Shown here piece after piece: positions 1-6,968 of a stretch of 49,324 bases of DNA (position 1 is the first letter of the stretch; each line of letters starts with the position of its first letter). This DNA comes from Deltaproteobacteria bacterium (GTDB taxonomy: Bacteria; Myxococcota; Myxococcia; Myxococcales; 40CM-4-68-19). The notes under the pieces were generated by a model. It saw only the letters and a list, made by a program, of their open reading frames with translations, had not been told where the DNA came from and made no database searches. The position numbers and the translations under genes are program-made. The stretch spans positions 1-49,324 of the forward strand of contig JANYKT010000082.1 in the NCBI GenBank assembly GCA_025358085.1, written 5' to 3'.

Positions 1-179
1 AGGAGCAGCAGCACGCGCTGCTCCTGCTCGACCCCGAGCTTGACCAGTGCATTGGCGGCACGGTTCACGCTGCGCGAGAGAGCTGCATAGGTGACCTCGC
101 GGCCGTCGGCGCGGAGCGCGACCTTGTCAGGGCGAGAGCTCAAGTTGCGATCGATCAAATCGACGGCGGCGTTGTACAT
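1..179 (-). CDS. AMP-dependent acyl-CoA ligase (benzoate-CoA ligase-like), N-terminal part
   Basis: Only the first 59 residues lie in the window; the gene runs off the left edge. The protein opens with NAAVDLIDRN, then RPDKVALRADGREVTY and a helix ending LVKLGVEQ. This is the usual N-terminus of the ANL superfamily, nearest in style to benzoate/acyl-CoA ligases, which adenylate a carboxylic acid and transfer it to CoA. The ATG at 179 is preceded by a GAGG ribosome-binding site. It starts 28 bp after the stop of the preceding minus-strand gene, so it is probably the last visible member of the oxygenase operon at 207-2484. The ATP-binding and lysine motifs are outside the window, so substrate and subfamily are inference. 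Confidence 0.75.
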   Translation of the reverse strand, partial: MYNAAVDLIDRNLSSRPDKVALRADGREVTYAALSRSVNRAANALVKLGVEQEQRVLLL

Positions 180-206
180 GCTTCGACGATACCTCGCGCG
201 CGACCA

Positions 207-731
207 TCAGCGCAGCGGATAGGTGACGCGCATTCGATAGATGACAGCACGACCCAGCGAGTGCGGCAGGTAACGCTCGTAGCGGAAGGTCGCCGGCGCG
301 CGGACCACGGCGGACAAGAGTCCGGGCAATTGTGGAATGACCAGCTCGTCGCTGCCGGTATAGACGATCTCGCCCTCGCCGGTGGCGCGCGCGGAGAGAT
401 CCAGAATCAACTCGACACCGCGCTCGAGCCGCCGCTGGGCATCGTCATAGACGAGCGAATAGTCGCCGCGCTCGAGGCGGAAGAGCCGCGGGCGGGCGTC
501 GGGCGAGAGCGGCAGCTGGCAAAACTCTTCGGCGAAGCGGTGGAGCGCGGGGGCGCGCGGAAGGTCGGCGAAGGCATAGTGGCCGCGGTGCGCGAGATCG
601 AAAATCTTCCAGGCGCGGTGTTTCCGGAGCGCGGCGGCCTGCTCCGAATCAATCGCTCCGGGAATGAGCGCGCCGAGTGGCCGCAAGGCTTGGATGATTT
701 CGGGCCTGGTAAACGCGCTCTTGAGGATCAT
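207..731 (-). CDS. Hypothetical protein, possible degenerate 2OG-Fe(II) oxygenase fold
   Basis: This 174-residue protein starts at an ATG that overlaps the stop of the upstream 2OG oxygenase (ATGA), so the two are probably translated together. The second half follows the strand order of a 2OG-Fe(II) dioxygenase: GDYSLVYDD, RGVELILDLS, GEGEIVYTG, a P..PGLL strand and a final Arg-rich strand RMRVTYP. The expected iron ligands are not conserved: the HxD position reads YDD, and no clear distal His is seen near YERYLPHS. It may be a non-catalytic partner of the neighbouring oxygenase or a diverged enzyme. The fold assignment is inference from pattern only; the reading frame itself is well supported by the coupling. 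Confidence 0.6.
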   Translation of the reverse strand: MILKSAFTRPEIIQALRPLGALIPGAIDSEQAAALRKHRAWKIFDLAHRGHYAFADLPRAPALHRFAEEFCQLPLSPDARPRLFRLERGDYSLVYDDAQRRLERGVELILDLSARATGEGEIVYTGSDELVIPQLPGLLSAVVRAPATFRYERYLPHSLGRAVIYRMRVTYPLR

Positions 732-1324
732 CGGCCGTAATACCAGCCGGCAATCGACATCCGCGCCCCGCGCGTGACCTCGCGCACGGCATGCAGCGTC
801 CTCGCGCCGACATCGAAGAGCACCAGTCGATTGGCCCGCGGGCGGATGCGGCGGGCGCTGCGGGTGGAAATAATTTCGCCGCGGCGCGTGCGACAATCGA
901 ATAGCTCCAGCTCGCCGCCCCGCTCGGGCGCCGCCAGATAAAACGCGAAGGCGACCGCGCGGCCCTCGGACTCGCGATGATCAGAGTGCGGCAATAGATA
1001 TTGACCCTCTCGATAGACGTAGCCGTTCCCGTCGCCGCGAGCGATGCGCTTGCCACTCAGCAGCTCCACCGCCGCGCGCACAGAGGGTCCGGTGAGTCCG
1101 TCGCAGAAGGTTTGCACGAGCGGCTGCGAGGGCGGTTGGGCCGAGCGCATCTGCGAATAGAGCTCACCGCGCAGATGCGCATGCGGCTCCCAGGCGAAGG
1201 ACTCGCGGACCCGCGCGAGGTCAGCCGCAAGCAGGACCTGGTCGATGACGACATGCGGAAAGGGCTGCGCCTCGCGCCAGGCGCGGCCCAGCGCGGGCAG
1301 GTTCCAACCCGACGGATCGATCAC
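728..1324 (-). CDS. 2OG-Fe(II) oxygenase (prolyl hydroxylase-like)
   Basis: A 198-residue predicted iron- and 2-oxoglutarate-dependent hydroxylase. The HxD metal motif is H113-S-D115, the distal His is H178 in RTLHAVREV, and the 2OG-binding Arg is R188 in the terminal GARMSIAGWYY strand; GGELELFD marks the core barrel. This arrangement is typical of the prolyl 4-hydroxylase/Tpa1-like branch. HxD rather than HxG or HxA argues for hydroxylation and against halogenation. I chose the GTG at 1324 because it overlaps the stop of the upstream HDO-like gene (GTGA) and gives a normal N-terminus; the open frame continues further upstream but only inside that gene. Substrate unknown; the HDO neighbour suggests both act on one small molecule or peptide. 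Confidence 0.85.
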   Translation of the reverse strand: MIDPSGWNLPALGRAWREAQPFPHVVIDQVLLAADLARVRESFAWEPHAHLRGELYSQMRSAQPPSQPLVQTFCDGLTGPSVRAAVELLSGKRIARGDGNGYVYREGQYLLPHSDHRESEGRAVAFAFYLAAPERGGELELFDCRTRRGEIISTRSARRIRPRANRLVLFDVGARTLHAVREVTRGARMSIAGWYYGR

Positions 1325-2061
1325 CGCTCGATCCCGCAGGCCTCGGCGACGCTGTCGCGGAAGGCGAGCCAGAGGTCCAGCGCCCGCTCCACCGCGGCCA
1401 CGAGCGGCTCGTGTTGGTCGAGACGGACATAGTTGAGCACCCCCTCCCAGGCGTCGCCGCGGTGGCCGCCTTCGACCAGCTTGTGCACGCGGACCAGCGA
1501 GAGCGCCGCCGGGTCCACGCCGTGAAAGCGCACCAGCGGATGCTGCCGCACGCTCGCCTCGATCTGCGCGGGCCCAGGCGCAGGCTGCGACAGCGCGAGA
1601 AGCTCGCGCCGCTCGTGGGCGGAGCCCTCGACGAAGAGCGTGAGCACGGCGGCACCGATGATCCACGGCTCGTCGCGGCTGGTGCGGTCGAGGTGCTCGC
1701 GATAGGCCGCGGCCGCGGGCAGGAGCCGCACTTGCTCAAATTGCGCTCGCGAGAAGTGACATCCTTCCATCATTTGCAGAAACAGCTCCGGGTGCGGCGC
1801 ACTGCCAGAGATGCCGCCGGTCTGTTCCTCGTAGAGGTTGGCGGCGAGCATCCCGCGCACGCGCGCTGGAGGGCCGTGGCCGAGCACGCGCGCAAGCAGC
1901 ACGGGGAAGTCGCGGACATAGACTTCCCATTCCTGCTGGAAGTGCGGCAGGAGCTGCGGCAGCGGCACTTTCCCCTGGGCGAAACTCGGCCAGGCCCAGT
2001 GCTGCTTGCGGTCGAGGACGCTGAGCAGGCGCTCATTCAACGCCGCGGTTGAAGGATCCAT
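1321..2061 (-). CDS. Heme-oxygenase-like diiron oxidase (HDO)-type / PqqC-CADD-like protein
   Basis: A 246-residue, largely helical protein with the carboxylate/histidine pattern of the heme-oxygenase-like diiron oxidase group: LYEEQTGG with E78/E79, H90, EGSAHER with E145 and H149, and HKLVEGGHRGD with H193, H200 and D203. Characterised relatives include UndA, BesC and SznF, which use O2 for decarboxylation, C-C cleavage or N-oxygenation; CADD and PqqC share the fold. The ligand list is my reading of the motifs and needs structural alignment. The gene overlaps the 2OG oxygenase by four bases and lies 18 bp downstream of a small membrane protein gene. Which reaction it performs cannot be told from sequence. 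Confidence 0.75.
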   Translation of the reverse strand: MDPSTAALNERLLSVLDRKQHWAWPSFAQGKVPLPQLLPHFQQEWEVYVRDFPVLLARVLGHGPPARVRGMLAANLYEEQTGGISGSAPHPELFLQMMEGCHFSRAQFEQVRLLPAAAAYREHLDRTSRDEPWIIGAAVLTLFVEGSAHERRELLALSQPAPGPAQIEASVRQHPLVRFHGVDPAALSLVRVHKLVEGGHRGDAWEGVLNYVRLDQHEPLVAAVERALDLWLAFRDSVAEACGIER

Positions 2062-2079
2062 CGCGCGATACTACTGCTG

Positions 2080-2484
2080 TTAATGCTTCAGGATGTCCTG
2101 GAGCGGCACGGTGAGGTCCGGCGAGGCGTTCTTTTCCATCCGGACCACGACGATCGGCTTGTGGGTCGCCTCGTCGCGTACGCGTTTCTCGGCTGCCTCG
2201 CGGCGCTCAAGAGCATGCTGCTTCTTGCGGCTCAGTGGGGGCGGGCCGTAATGGTCCGCGATTGGCACGTACAACTCGCTGCCGTCGGGATCGCGAAAGA
2301 GGCCAGCGATGTTTTCCCGGAACAGCCAGGCCACGACCATCCCCGCCACGAAGACGATCCCGCCAGCGTACGATGCCTGCGAGCGATGGCGCGCGTGCGT
2401 CCGGCGTTCCATCCGCTTCTTCTTCAGAAGCTTCCAGGCCACCGTGCCCAGCACCGCGTTCCTCACCAGTTTGCGCAGTTTCAT
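2080..2484 (-). CDS. Small single-pass membrane protein, hypothetical
   Basis: This 134-residue protein has a strongly basic N-terminus (KLRKLVRN, KKKRMERRTHARHR), one hydrophobic segment at about residues 41-55 (GGIVFVAGMVVAWLF) and a charged soluble C-terminal half containing PPPLSRKKQHALERREAAEKR. No family is recognised. It ends 18 bp before the HDO-like gene and is divergently oriented from the lipoprotein at 2637, so its upstream region (2485-2636) probably carries the promoter of the whole minus-strand operon. A longer open frame exists on the opposite strand over the same stretch, but it lacks a sensible protein composition, so I prefer this one. Confidence 0.55.
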   Translation of the reverse strand: MKLRKLVRNAVLGTVAWKLLKKKRMERRTHARHRSQASYAGGIVFVAGMVVAWLFRENIAGLFRDPDGSELYVPIADHYGPPPLSRKKQHALERREAAEKRVRDEATHKPIVVVRMEKNASPDLTVPLQDILKH

Positions 2485-2636
2485 GCGGTCAACGTAGGCA
2501 GCGAATGTGGGTCAAGCTCGCTCGGCCGGCCGCTTGACGGGACGGAGGCGCACGGGTCCAGATGCGAGCGAGAGACCGCTACGCCTGTCGCGTATTCGTT
2601 GCGGCGAAACCCCAAAGCCGCGTACAGAGGTTCGGA

Positions 2637-4283
2637 ATGACTTTCACCAAGGGTCGAGCGCTCCGGTGTTTCCTCGCTGCAGCGGCCCTGGCGGCATGCG
2701 GGAGCGGCTCGAAGACGTTGGGCGTTCCCGACGCCCGGTCCGATGCGGGCGCCGACGCAGGTGCTGACGCAGGCACTGACGCCGGCACTGACACAGGCAC
2801 CGACGCAGGCACCGACGCCGGCACCGTCCCCACTCTCGACATTCCCGCGAGTGTCCTTCAGCACCACAAGCACGCCTCGCGGGACGGGCTCACCGTGGAC
2901 CCGTCCTTCACGCACGCCATGGCGCAGGCGCTCTCGCGCGACAGCTCGTTCGACGGCACGCTTCCTCTCGTCAATGGCGTTGCGCCAAACGTCTACGCGC
3001 AGCCGCTCTATGCGGCGAGCGCGAGCGGCGGCACGGACCTGATCATCGTCGCCACCGAATCAAACCAGGTCCTCGCGCTCAGCGCCAAAACCGGCCTACC
3101 GGTCTGGCAACTCAGCGCCGCGACGCTGGGTGCGCCTGCACCGCAGAACTCGCTGGGTTGTGGAAACATCACCCCCACCGTCGGCATCACCGGCACGCCC
3201 ATCATCGATGCTGCCTCTCGCACGCTCTTCTTCGACGCCCTGACGACGCCCGACTCCGGCGCGACCACGCATCACCTGGTCTATGGGGTCTCCCTGGACG
3301 ACGGCACCACGCGCCCCGGCTTTCCCGTCGACGTACAGGCGCAGCTTGCGGCGAGCGGCTTCTCGTCGAAATTTCAGGGTGAGCGCGGCGCGCTTTCAAT
3401 CGCGGGCAACACGCTCTTCATTCCTTATGGCGGCTATTATAGCGATTGCGGGACGTACCATGGCTGGGTGGTCGTGATTCCGCTTGCCTCTCCGCAGTCA
3501 ATCCTCTCCTGGTCCACGCGCGCAAACGGCGGCGGCATCTGGGCGCCCGGCGGGCTCTCCTCGGACGGCACGTCCGTCTTCGCCTCCACCGGCAACACCA
3601 TGGGTGTCACTTCCTGGTCGGATGGCGAGGGCATCTTTCGTTTTCCTTCGGCGGGCCCGCTCATTCCGGCCGATTCCCTTGCGCCTTTGAACTGGCACGA
3701 TCTCGACACCTACGATTTGGACTTGAGCGGTGTCAGCCCGCTGCCCGTCCATATCGAGGGCGCGACGCCCGCAGACGTCATCCTCGCGCTGGGCAAGGAC
3801 GGCAATGCCTATCTCCTCGATCAGGGCGCACTTGGAGGTATCGGCGGACAGCTTTCGAAGAGGTTGGTGTCGACCCGCGAAATCATCAATGCTCCCGCCG
3901 TCTACCTCGCGCCCGGCGGCACGACCGTGGTCTTTACCGGCGCCGGCCAGGGCAACGCTCCCGGTTGCCCCGGTCCGCTGACCGCACTGCGACTGTCAGC
4001 GACCGCGCCACCCGTCGCACAAGTCGCGTTCTGCATGGGTCTGAACGGCAACGGCTCGCCGATGGCCACCAGCGCGGGTGGCAGCGAGACCCCGGTCGTC
4101 TGGGTGGTCGGCGCCGAGGGCGACAATCGGCTTCACGCCTTTGACGGGGACACCGGCGCGCCCATTTACGCCGGCGGCGGGGCGGCCGAGGCAATGGGAA
4201 CCGTGCAGCACTTCCAGACGCCTGTCGCCGCGAAAGGAAGGATCTTCGTGGCGGGGAACGGCAAGGTCTACGCGTTTCATTAG
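2637..4283 (+). CDS. Lipoprotein with PQQ-like beta-propeller domain
   Basis: A predicted 548-residue surface or periplasmic lipoprotein. It begins MTFTKGRALRCFLAAAALAAC, with a lipobox LAAC, then a low-complexity Asp-Ala-Gly/Thr linker, then a long domain with repeated short blocks such as NQVLALSAKTGLPVW and DNRLHAFDGDTGAPIYAG. These are typical of PQQ-like or outer-membrane-assembly-type beta-propellers, in which each blade reads as a value displayed against a quasi-WxG strand. No catalytic motif was recognised. The ATG at 2637 has an AGAGG site in front and gives a complete lipoprotein signal; an upstream in-frame start would bury the signal sequence. It is monocistronic, with divergent and convergent neighbours. 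Confidence 0.75.
   Translation: MTFTKGRALRCFLAAAALAACGSGSKTLGVPDARSDAGADAGADAGTDAGTDTGTDAGTDAGTVPTLDIPASVLQHHKHASRDGLTVDPSFTHAMAQALSRDSSFDGTLPLVNGVAPNVYAQPLYAASASGGTDLIIVATESNQVLALSAKTGLPVWQLSAATLGAPAPQNSLGCGNITPTVGITGTPIIDAASRTLFFDALTTPDSGATTHHLVYGVSLDDGTTRPGFPVDVQAQLAASGFSSKFQGERGALSIAGNTLFIPYGGYYSDCGTYHGWVVVIPLASPQSILSWSTRANGGGIWAPGGLSSDGTSVFASTGNTMGVTSWSDGEGIFRFPSAGPLIPADSLAPLNWHDLDTYDLDLSGVSPLPVHIEGATPADVILALGKDGNAYLLDQGALGGIGGQLSKRLVSTREIINAPAVYLAPGGTTVVFTGAGQGNAPGCPGPLTALRLSATAPPVAQVAFCMGLNGNGSPMATSAGGSETPVVWVVGAEGDNRLHAFDGDTGAPIYAGGGAAEAMGTVQHFQTPVAAKGRIFVAGNGKVYAFH
2742..2825 (+). repeat. Asp-Ala-Gly/Thr linker-coding short repeat
   Basis: This in-frame array of imperfect units (GAC GCA GGC, alternating with ACT/ACC GAC) encodes the flexible DAGADAGTDAGTDTG-type tether just after the lipid-anchored Cys. 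Such linkers are common in myxobacterial lipoproteins and are prone to unit-number change. Confidence 0.8.
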
Positions 4284-4300
4284 ACCGCGCGGGCGATACG

Positions 4301-4699
4301 TCAGCTCCGCCCGCGCAAGTGCCAGAGCGCGAGCGCGACCACCGCGCCCAGCAGCGCGAGCGTGATCCAGAGCCAGCGCTTGCCGCCTGTGCCGGTGGCG
4401 AACAGAACAGACGCGGTCCAGGTGGGCGCGAGGGCGAGGCCCGGAACCAGCTCGGCGGCGGCGGCGGGCAAGAAGGCCCAGTGGAAGCCGACGAGCTTGA
4501 TCAGCGCCGCGCCCACGGCGAGGTCGAGAACGTCATTCACCGGCGATGCGAAGCCTTCGCCGAAGAGGGGGAAGACGAGGATCTGCAGCAGGTCGGCTCC
4601 GAGCGCGATGAGGCGGGCGGCGCGTCGGCGGGCTGGAGACACATCGGCGCGCACTGTCGCTTCTGCGTTGTCCGCGCGCTCAGCCGCGGGGGATTTCAT
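4301..4699 (-). CDS. Small polytopic membrane protein, hypothetical
   Basis: This 132-residue protein has a charged N-terminal 30 residues followed by three or four hydrophobic stretches: LIALGADLLQILVFPLFG, the LDLAVGAALIKLVGFHWAFL region, ALAPTWTASVLFATG and WLWITLALLGAVVALALWHL. It ends in a basic tail. It overlaps the end of the PhyH-type dioxygenase gene by 20 bp, so it is probably co-transcribed with it and with the aldo-keto reductase. No family is recognised. Conserved Pro/Gly positions in the hydrophobic regions fit a small integral membrane protein, not a signal anchor. Confidence 0.6.
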   Translation of the reverse strand: MKSPAAERADNAEATVRADVSPARRRAARLIALGADLLQILVFPLFGEGFASPVNDVLDLAVGAALIKLVGFHWAFLPAAAAELVPGLALAPTWTASVLFATGTGGKRWLWITLALLGAVVALALWHLRGRS

Positions 4700-5474
4700 A
4701 GAGACGCTGGAAGGTGCGCGGGGTGCGCTTCTTGCGGGTGCAGCGCGTTTCCGCGCTCATCAGGCAGATAGTGAGCGCGCGCCGGGGGCGGCCGGTCGAA
4801 TTCATCCCGGACCGGTGCCAGGCGTGGTTGTGGATCAGCACAACCTCCCCCGCGCGGGCCGGCAAGAGCTCGCCGCGGATACCGCAGGAGACGTCGTCGG
4901 GAATGACCCCGCCGAGCCGCGTGGCGAGGCCGCGCAGATGCGTCTCCGGGACCAGCTCCAGGCAGCCAGACTCGACCGGTGCATCGTCGAGCGCGGTCCA
5001 GATCTGCAGCACCGGCGCGCGGTCAAGCCCCCAGAAGCTGCCGCCGTCCTGGTGCCACGGCAAGTGCGTGCCGCCGTCCTTCCCCTTGGTAAACAGCACC
5101 GCGCGATAGAGCGCGACCGCAGGCCCGATCACTTCGTGCGCGATGCGCGCGAAGAGCGGGTTTTCGATGAAAGCCGCGAAGAGAGGATCCAGCTGGAGCT
5201 TCTCCATCTTTCGATAATCCAGCCCTGGACCGGTCCATCCGCTGCCGCGCGGTAACGTCTCGTAGCGGCCGTCCGGCGCGTCGCGCTGGAAGAAATAGCG
5301 CGGGTCTCCTTCGAGCATGATCTGGTCCGCGCGCGCCCGCAGCGCCGCCAGCAAGGCCTCGTCGAATTGCACGCCCAGCGAGGCGAACCCGCGCGCGCGG
5401 TACTGGTCAATGCCGCGGGCGCAGGTGTCTTCGACCGCGCTCTCGCTGTCTTTCTCGAGGCCAAAGGCGGTCAT
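4680..5474 (-). CDS. Phytanoyl-CoA dioxygenase (PhyH) family protein
   Basis: A 264-residue predicted 2OG-Fe(II) oxygenase of the PhyH group. The iron motif is H141-Q-D143 in LPWHQDGGSFW, the distal His is H220 in HAWHRSGMNS, and the following Arg residues (R229-R232) fit the 2OG-binding Arg. SGCLELVPETH between them is the characteristic PhyH strand and turn. Its ATG overlaps the stop of the upstream aldo-keto reductase (ATGA), so the two form a coupled oxidoreductase pair. The substrate is unknown; PhyH members hydroxylate acyl-CoAs, amino acids such as ectoine precursors, or natural products. The start is fixed by the overlap. Confidence 0.88.
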   Translation of the reverse strand: MTAFGLEKDSESAVEDTCARGIDQYRARGFASLGVQFDEALLAALRARADQIMLEGDPRYFFQRDAPDGRYETLPRGSGWTGPGLDYRKMEKLQLDPLFAAFIENPLFARIAHEVIGPAVALYRAVLFTKGKDGGTHLPWHQDGGSFWGLDRAPVLQIWTALDDAPVESGCLELVPETHLRGLATRLGGVIPDDVSCGIRGELLPARAGEVVLIHNHAWHRSGMNSTGRPRRALTICLMSAETRCTRKKRTPRTFQRLYEIPRG

Positions 5475-6391
5475 CGCGCGTACGAGACATCGGTGCCGAC
5501 ATAGGAGCGATGTACGGCGTCGATCTTCTCGAGCGCCCCCGGCGGCAACGTCCTCGCTGTGCCGTCGATGCCGGCGTCCAGCTGCTCAACCGACGCCGGC
5601 CCCAACAGGATGGAGTCTACTTCCGGCCGCGAGGCAAGCCACGCATAGGCCAGCTCCACGGTGGACAGTTCGAGTTCGGCGGCCAGCTTCCCATACGCCG
5701 CGACCAGCTCGAACATGCGGTCATTGAGATAGCGAGTCTGGTACATGCGATTACCTTCGAAGCGCGCGCCCGGCTTGCCCGCCAATAGACCTCCGGCGAG
5801 GGGATTATAGACGGTGGTGTGGATTCGATATTGACCGGCAAAGCGGAAGTATTCGAGTTCGAGCTGCCGGATCAAAAGGTTATAGATGACCTGCGAAACG
5901 CGCGGCTTTCCCCAGCGCGTCATCTCACCCAGCTGCCACGAGGCGAAGTTCGATGCGCCCCAGGCGCGGACCTTGCCTTGCTCCACCAGCTTCTCCATCG
6001 CGTGAACCGACGCCGAAAGCGGTCGCGCGTGATCCGGCTTGTGGAAGTAATAGAGGTCGACGTGGTCGGTGCCCAGGCGCTGCAAGCTCTCGTCGATGGC
6101 CGCGGCGATGCGCTCGGGCGCGAGGCCCTCCGCGTCACTCATCTTGCCGATGCCGACCTTGGTAGCGATCTGCGCTTCGCCGCGCTGCTTGCCGAGCGCG
6201 CGGCCGAGGATGCGTTCCGACTCGCCGTCGTTATAGACGTTGGCGGTGTCGAAGAAGGTCAGTCCGCGCTCGAGCGCCCGCGCCACGATGCGCCGCGACT
6301 CGGCCTCGGTGGTTCGCTTGCCGAAGTTCATCGTGCCCACCACCAGGGCGGGCCGGCTGCCAGGTTCTTTAGGCTCGAGATAGCGGTTCAT
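5471..6391 (-). CDS. Aldo/keto reductase
   Basis: A 306-residue NAD(P)H-dependent oxidoreductase of the AKR superfamily. The catalytic tetrad is visible: D48 and Y53 in FFDTANVYNDGESE, K78 in IATKVG, and H117 in LYYFHKPD. The C-terminal cofactor region contains SILLGPASVEQLDAG. I placed the start at the ATG at 6391 (MNRYLEPKEPG), because the open frame upstream gives an unlikely Cys/Arg-rich extension and overlaps the start of the opposite-strand metallophosphoesterase remnant. It is the first gene of a three-gene minus-strand operon with the PhyH dioxygenase and a membrane protein. Confidence 0.9.
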   Translation of the reverse strand: MNRYLEPKEPGSRPALVVGTMNFGKRTTEAESRRIVARALERGLTFFDTANVYNDGESERILGRALGKQRGEAQIATKVGIGKMSDAEGLAPERIAAAIDESLQRLGTDHVDLYYFHKPDHARPLSASVHAMEKLVEQGKVRAWGASNFASWQLGEMTRWGKPRVSQVIYNLLIRQLELEYFRFAGQYRIHTTVYNPLAGGLLAGKPGARFEGNRMYQTRYLNDRMFELVAAYGKLAAELELSTVELAYAWLASRPEVDSILLGPASVEQLDAGIDGTARTLPPGALEKIDAVHRSYVGTDVSYAR

Positions 6392-6422
6392 AGGCCGGCA
6401 GTATGCAACGCGGCCCATCACT

Positions 6423-6920
6423 GTGCATCCCCAGAGCATTTCTTTCGAGGTAACCAACACCGCCCTCGCGCTGCGCGGTCTGGACCCGGCGCACGACGGC
6501 TTGCGCATTGCGCAGATCTCCGATGTTCACATCGGCGACCGCACTCCCGTAAGCCACATCGCCGAGGCAGTGCGAATGGTGAACGCCGCCCGGCCGGACG
6601 TCGTCTTCCTGACGGGCGACTACGTCACGAGCTCGCGCGAGCCCATCCAGCGCCTGCCGCTGCTCGCGGACTTGAAGGCGTCGATGACGATGTCTCCGGT
6701 CACGCCGACGTTCCGCGCGCTCTCCACGGCGCGCTCTCCACGGCGCTCAACGACGGCACGCGGCTGGTTCTGGCTCACGCGCCCCCCACCGCCGACGGGC
6801 TGCCCTCTCGCCAGAACCTGATCTGTTTCAGCGGACCTACCCACGGCGGGCAGTTCGATATTCCGCTCGCGACGCGTTTCTTTTTTCGCCTGGCGGCCAA
6901 GCTGCGCCTTCGCCGTCTAA
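6423..6920 (+). pseudogene. Metallophosphoesterase, frameshifted and internally deleted
   Basis: The first part (from a GTG at 6423) encodes a calcineurin-like phosphoesterase N-terminus: LRIAQISDVHIGDRTP with the D-x-H motif and VVFLTGDYVT with the GD motif. The frame is lost near 6690. The end of the same family then appears in another frame from about 6740: RLVLAHAPPTAD, then SGPTHGGQFDIP, which corresponds to the usual SGHTHGGQ but with the first His replaced by Pro. The GNHD/E block that should lie between them is missing, so roughly 60-80 codons are gone. A 14-bp tandem duplication (cgcgctctccacgg, 6716-6729 and 6730-6743) sits at the junction. Loss of metal ligands plus the frameshift argue for a dead gene. 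Confidence 0.75.
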
Positions 6921-6968
6921 ACGGCTGTAAACTTGGGAACACCCTCCGCCCTGCGGTACGGTCGAACC

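Noticed and set aside
728-1324. Possible 2OG-dependent halogenase, by analogy with besD next to besC
   Set aside because: Halogenases carry HxG/HxA; this protein has H-S-D, so hydroxylase chemistry is expected.
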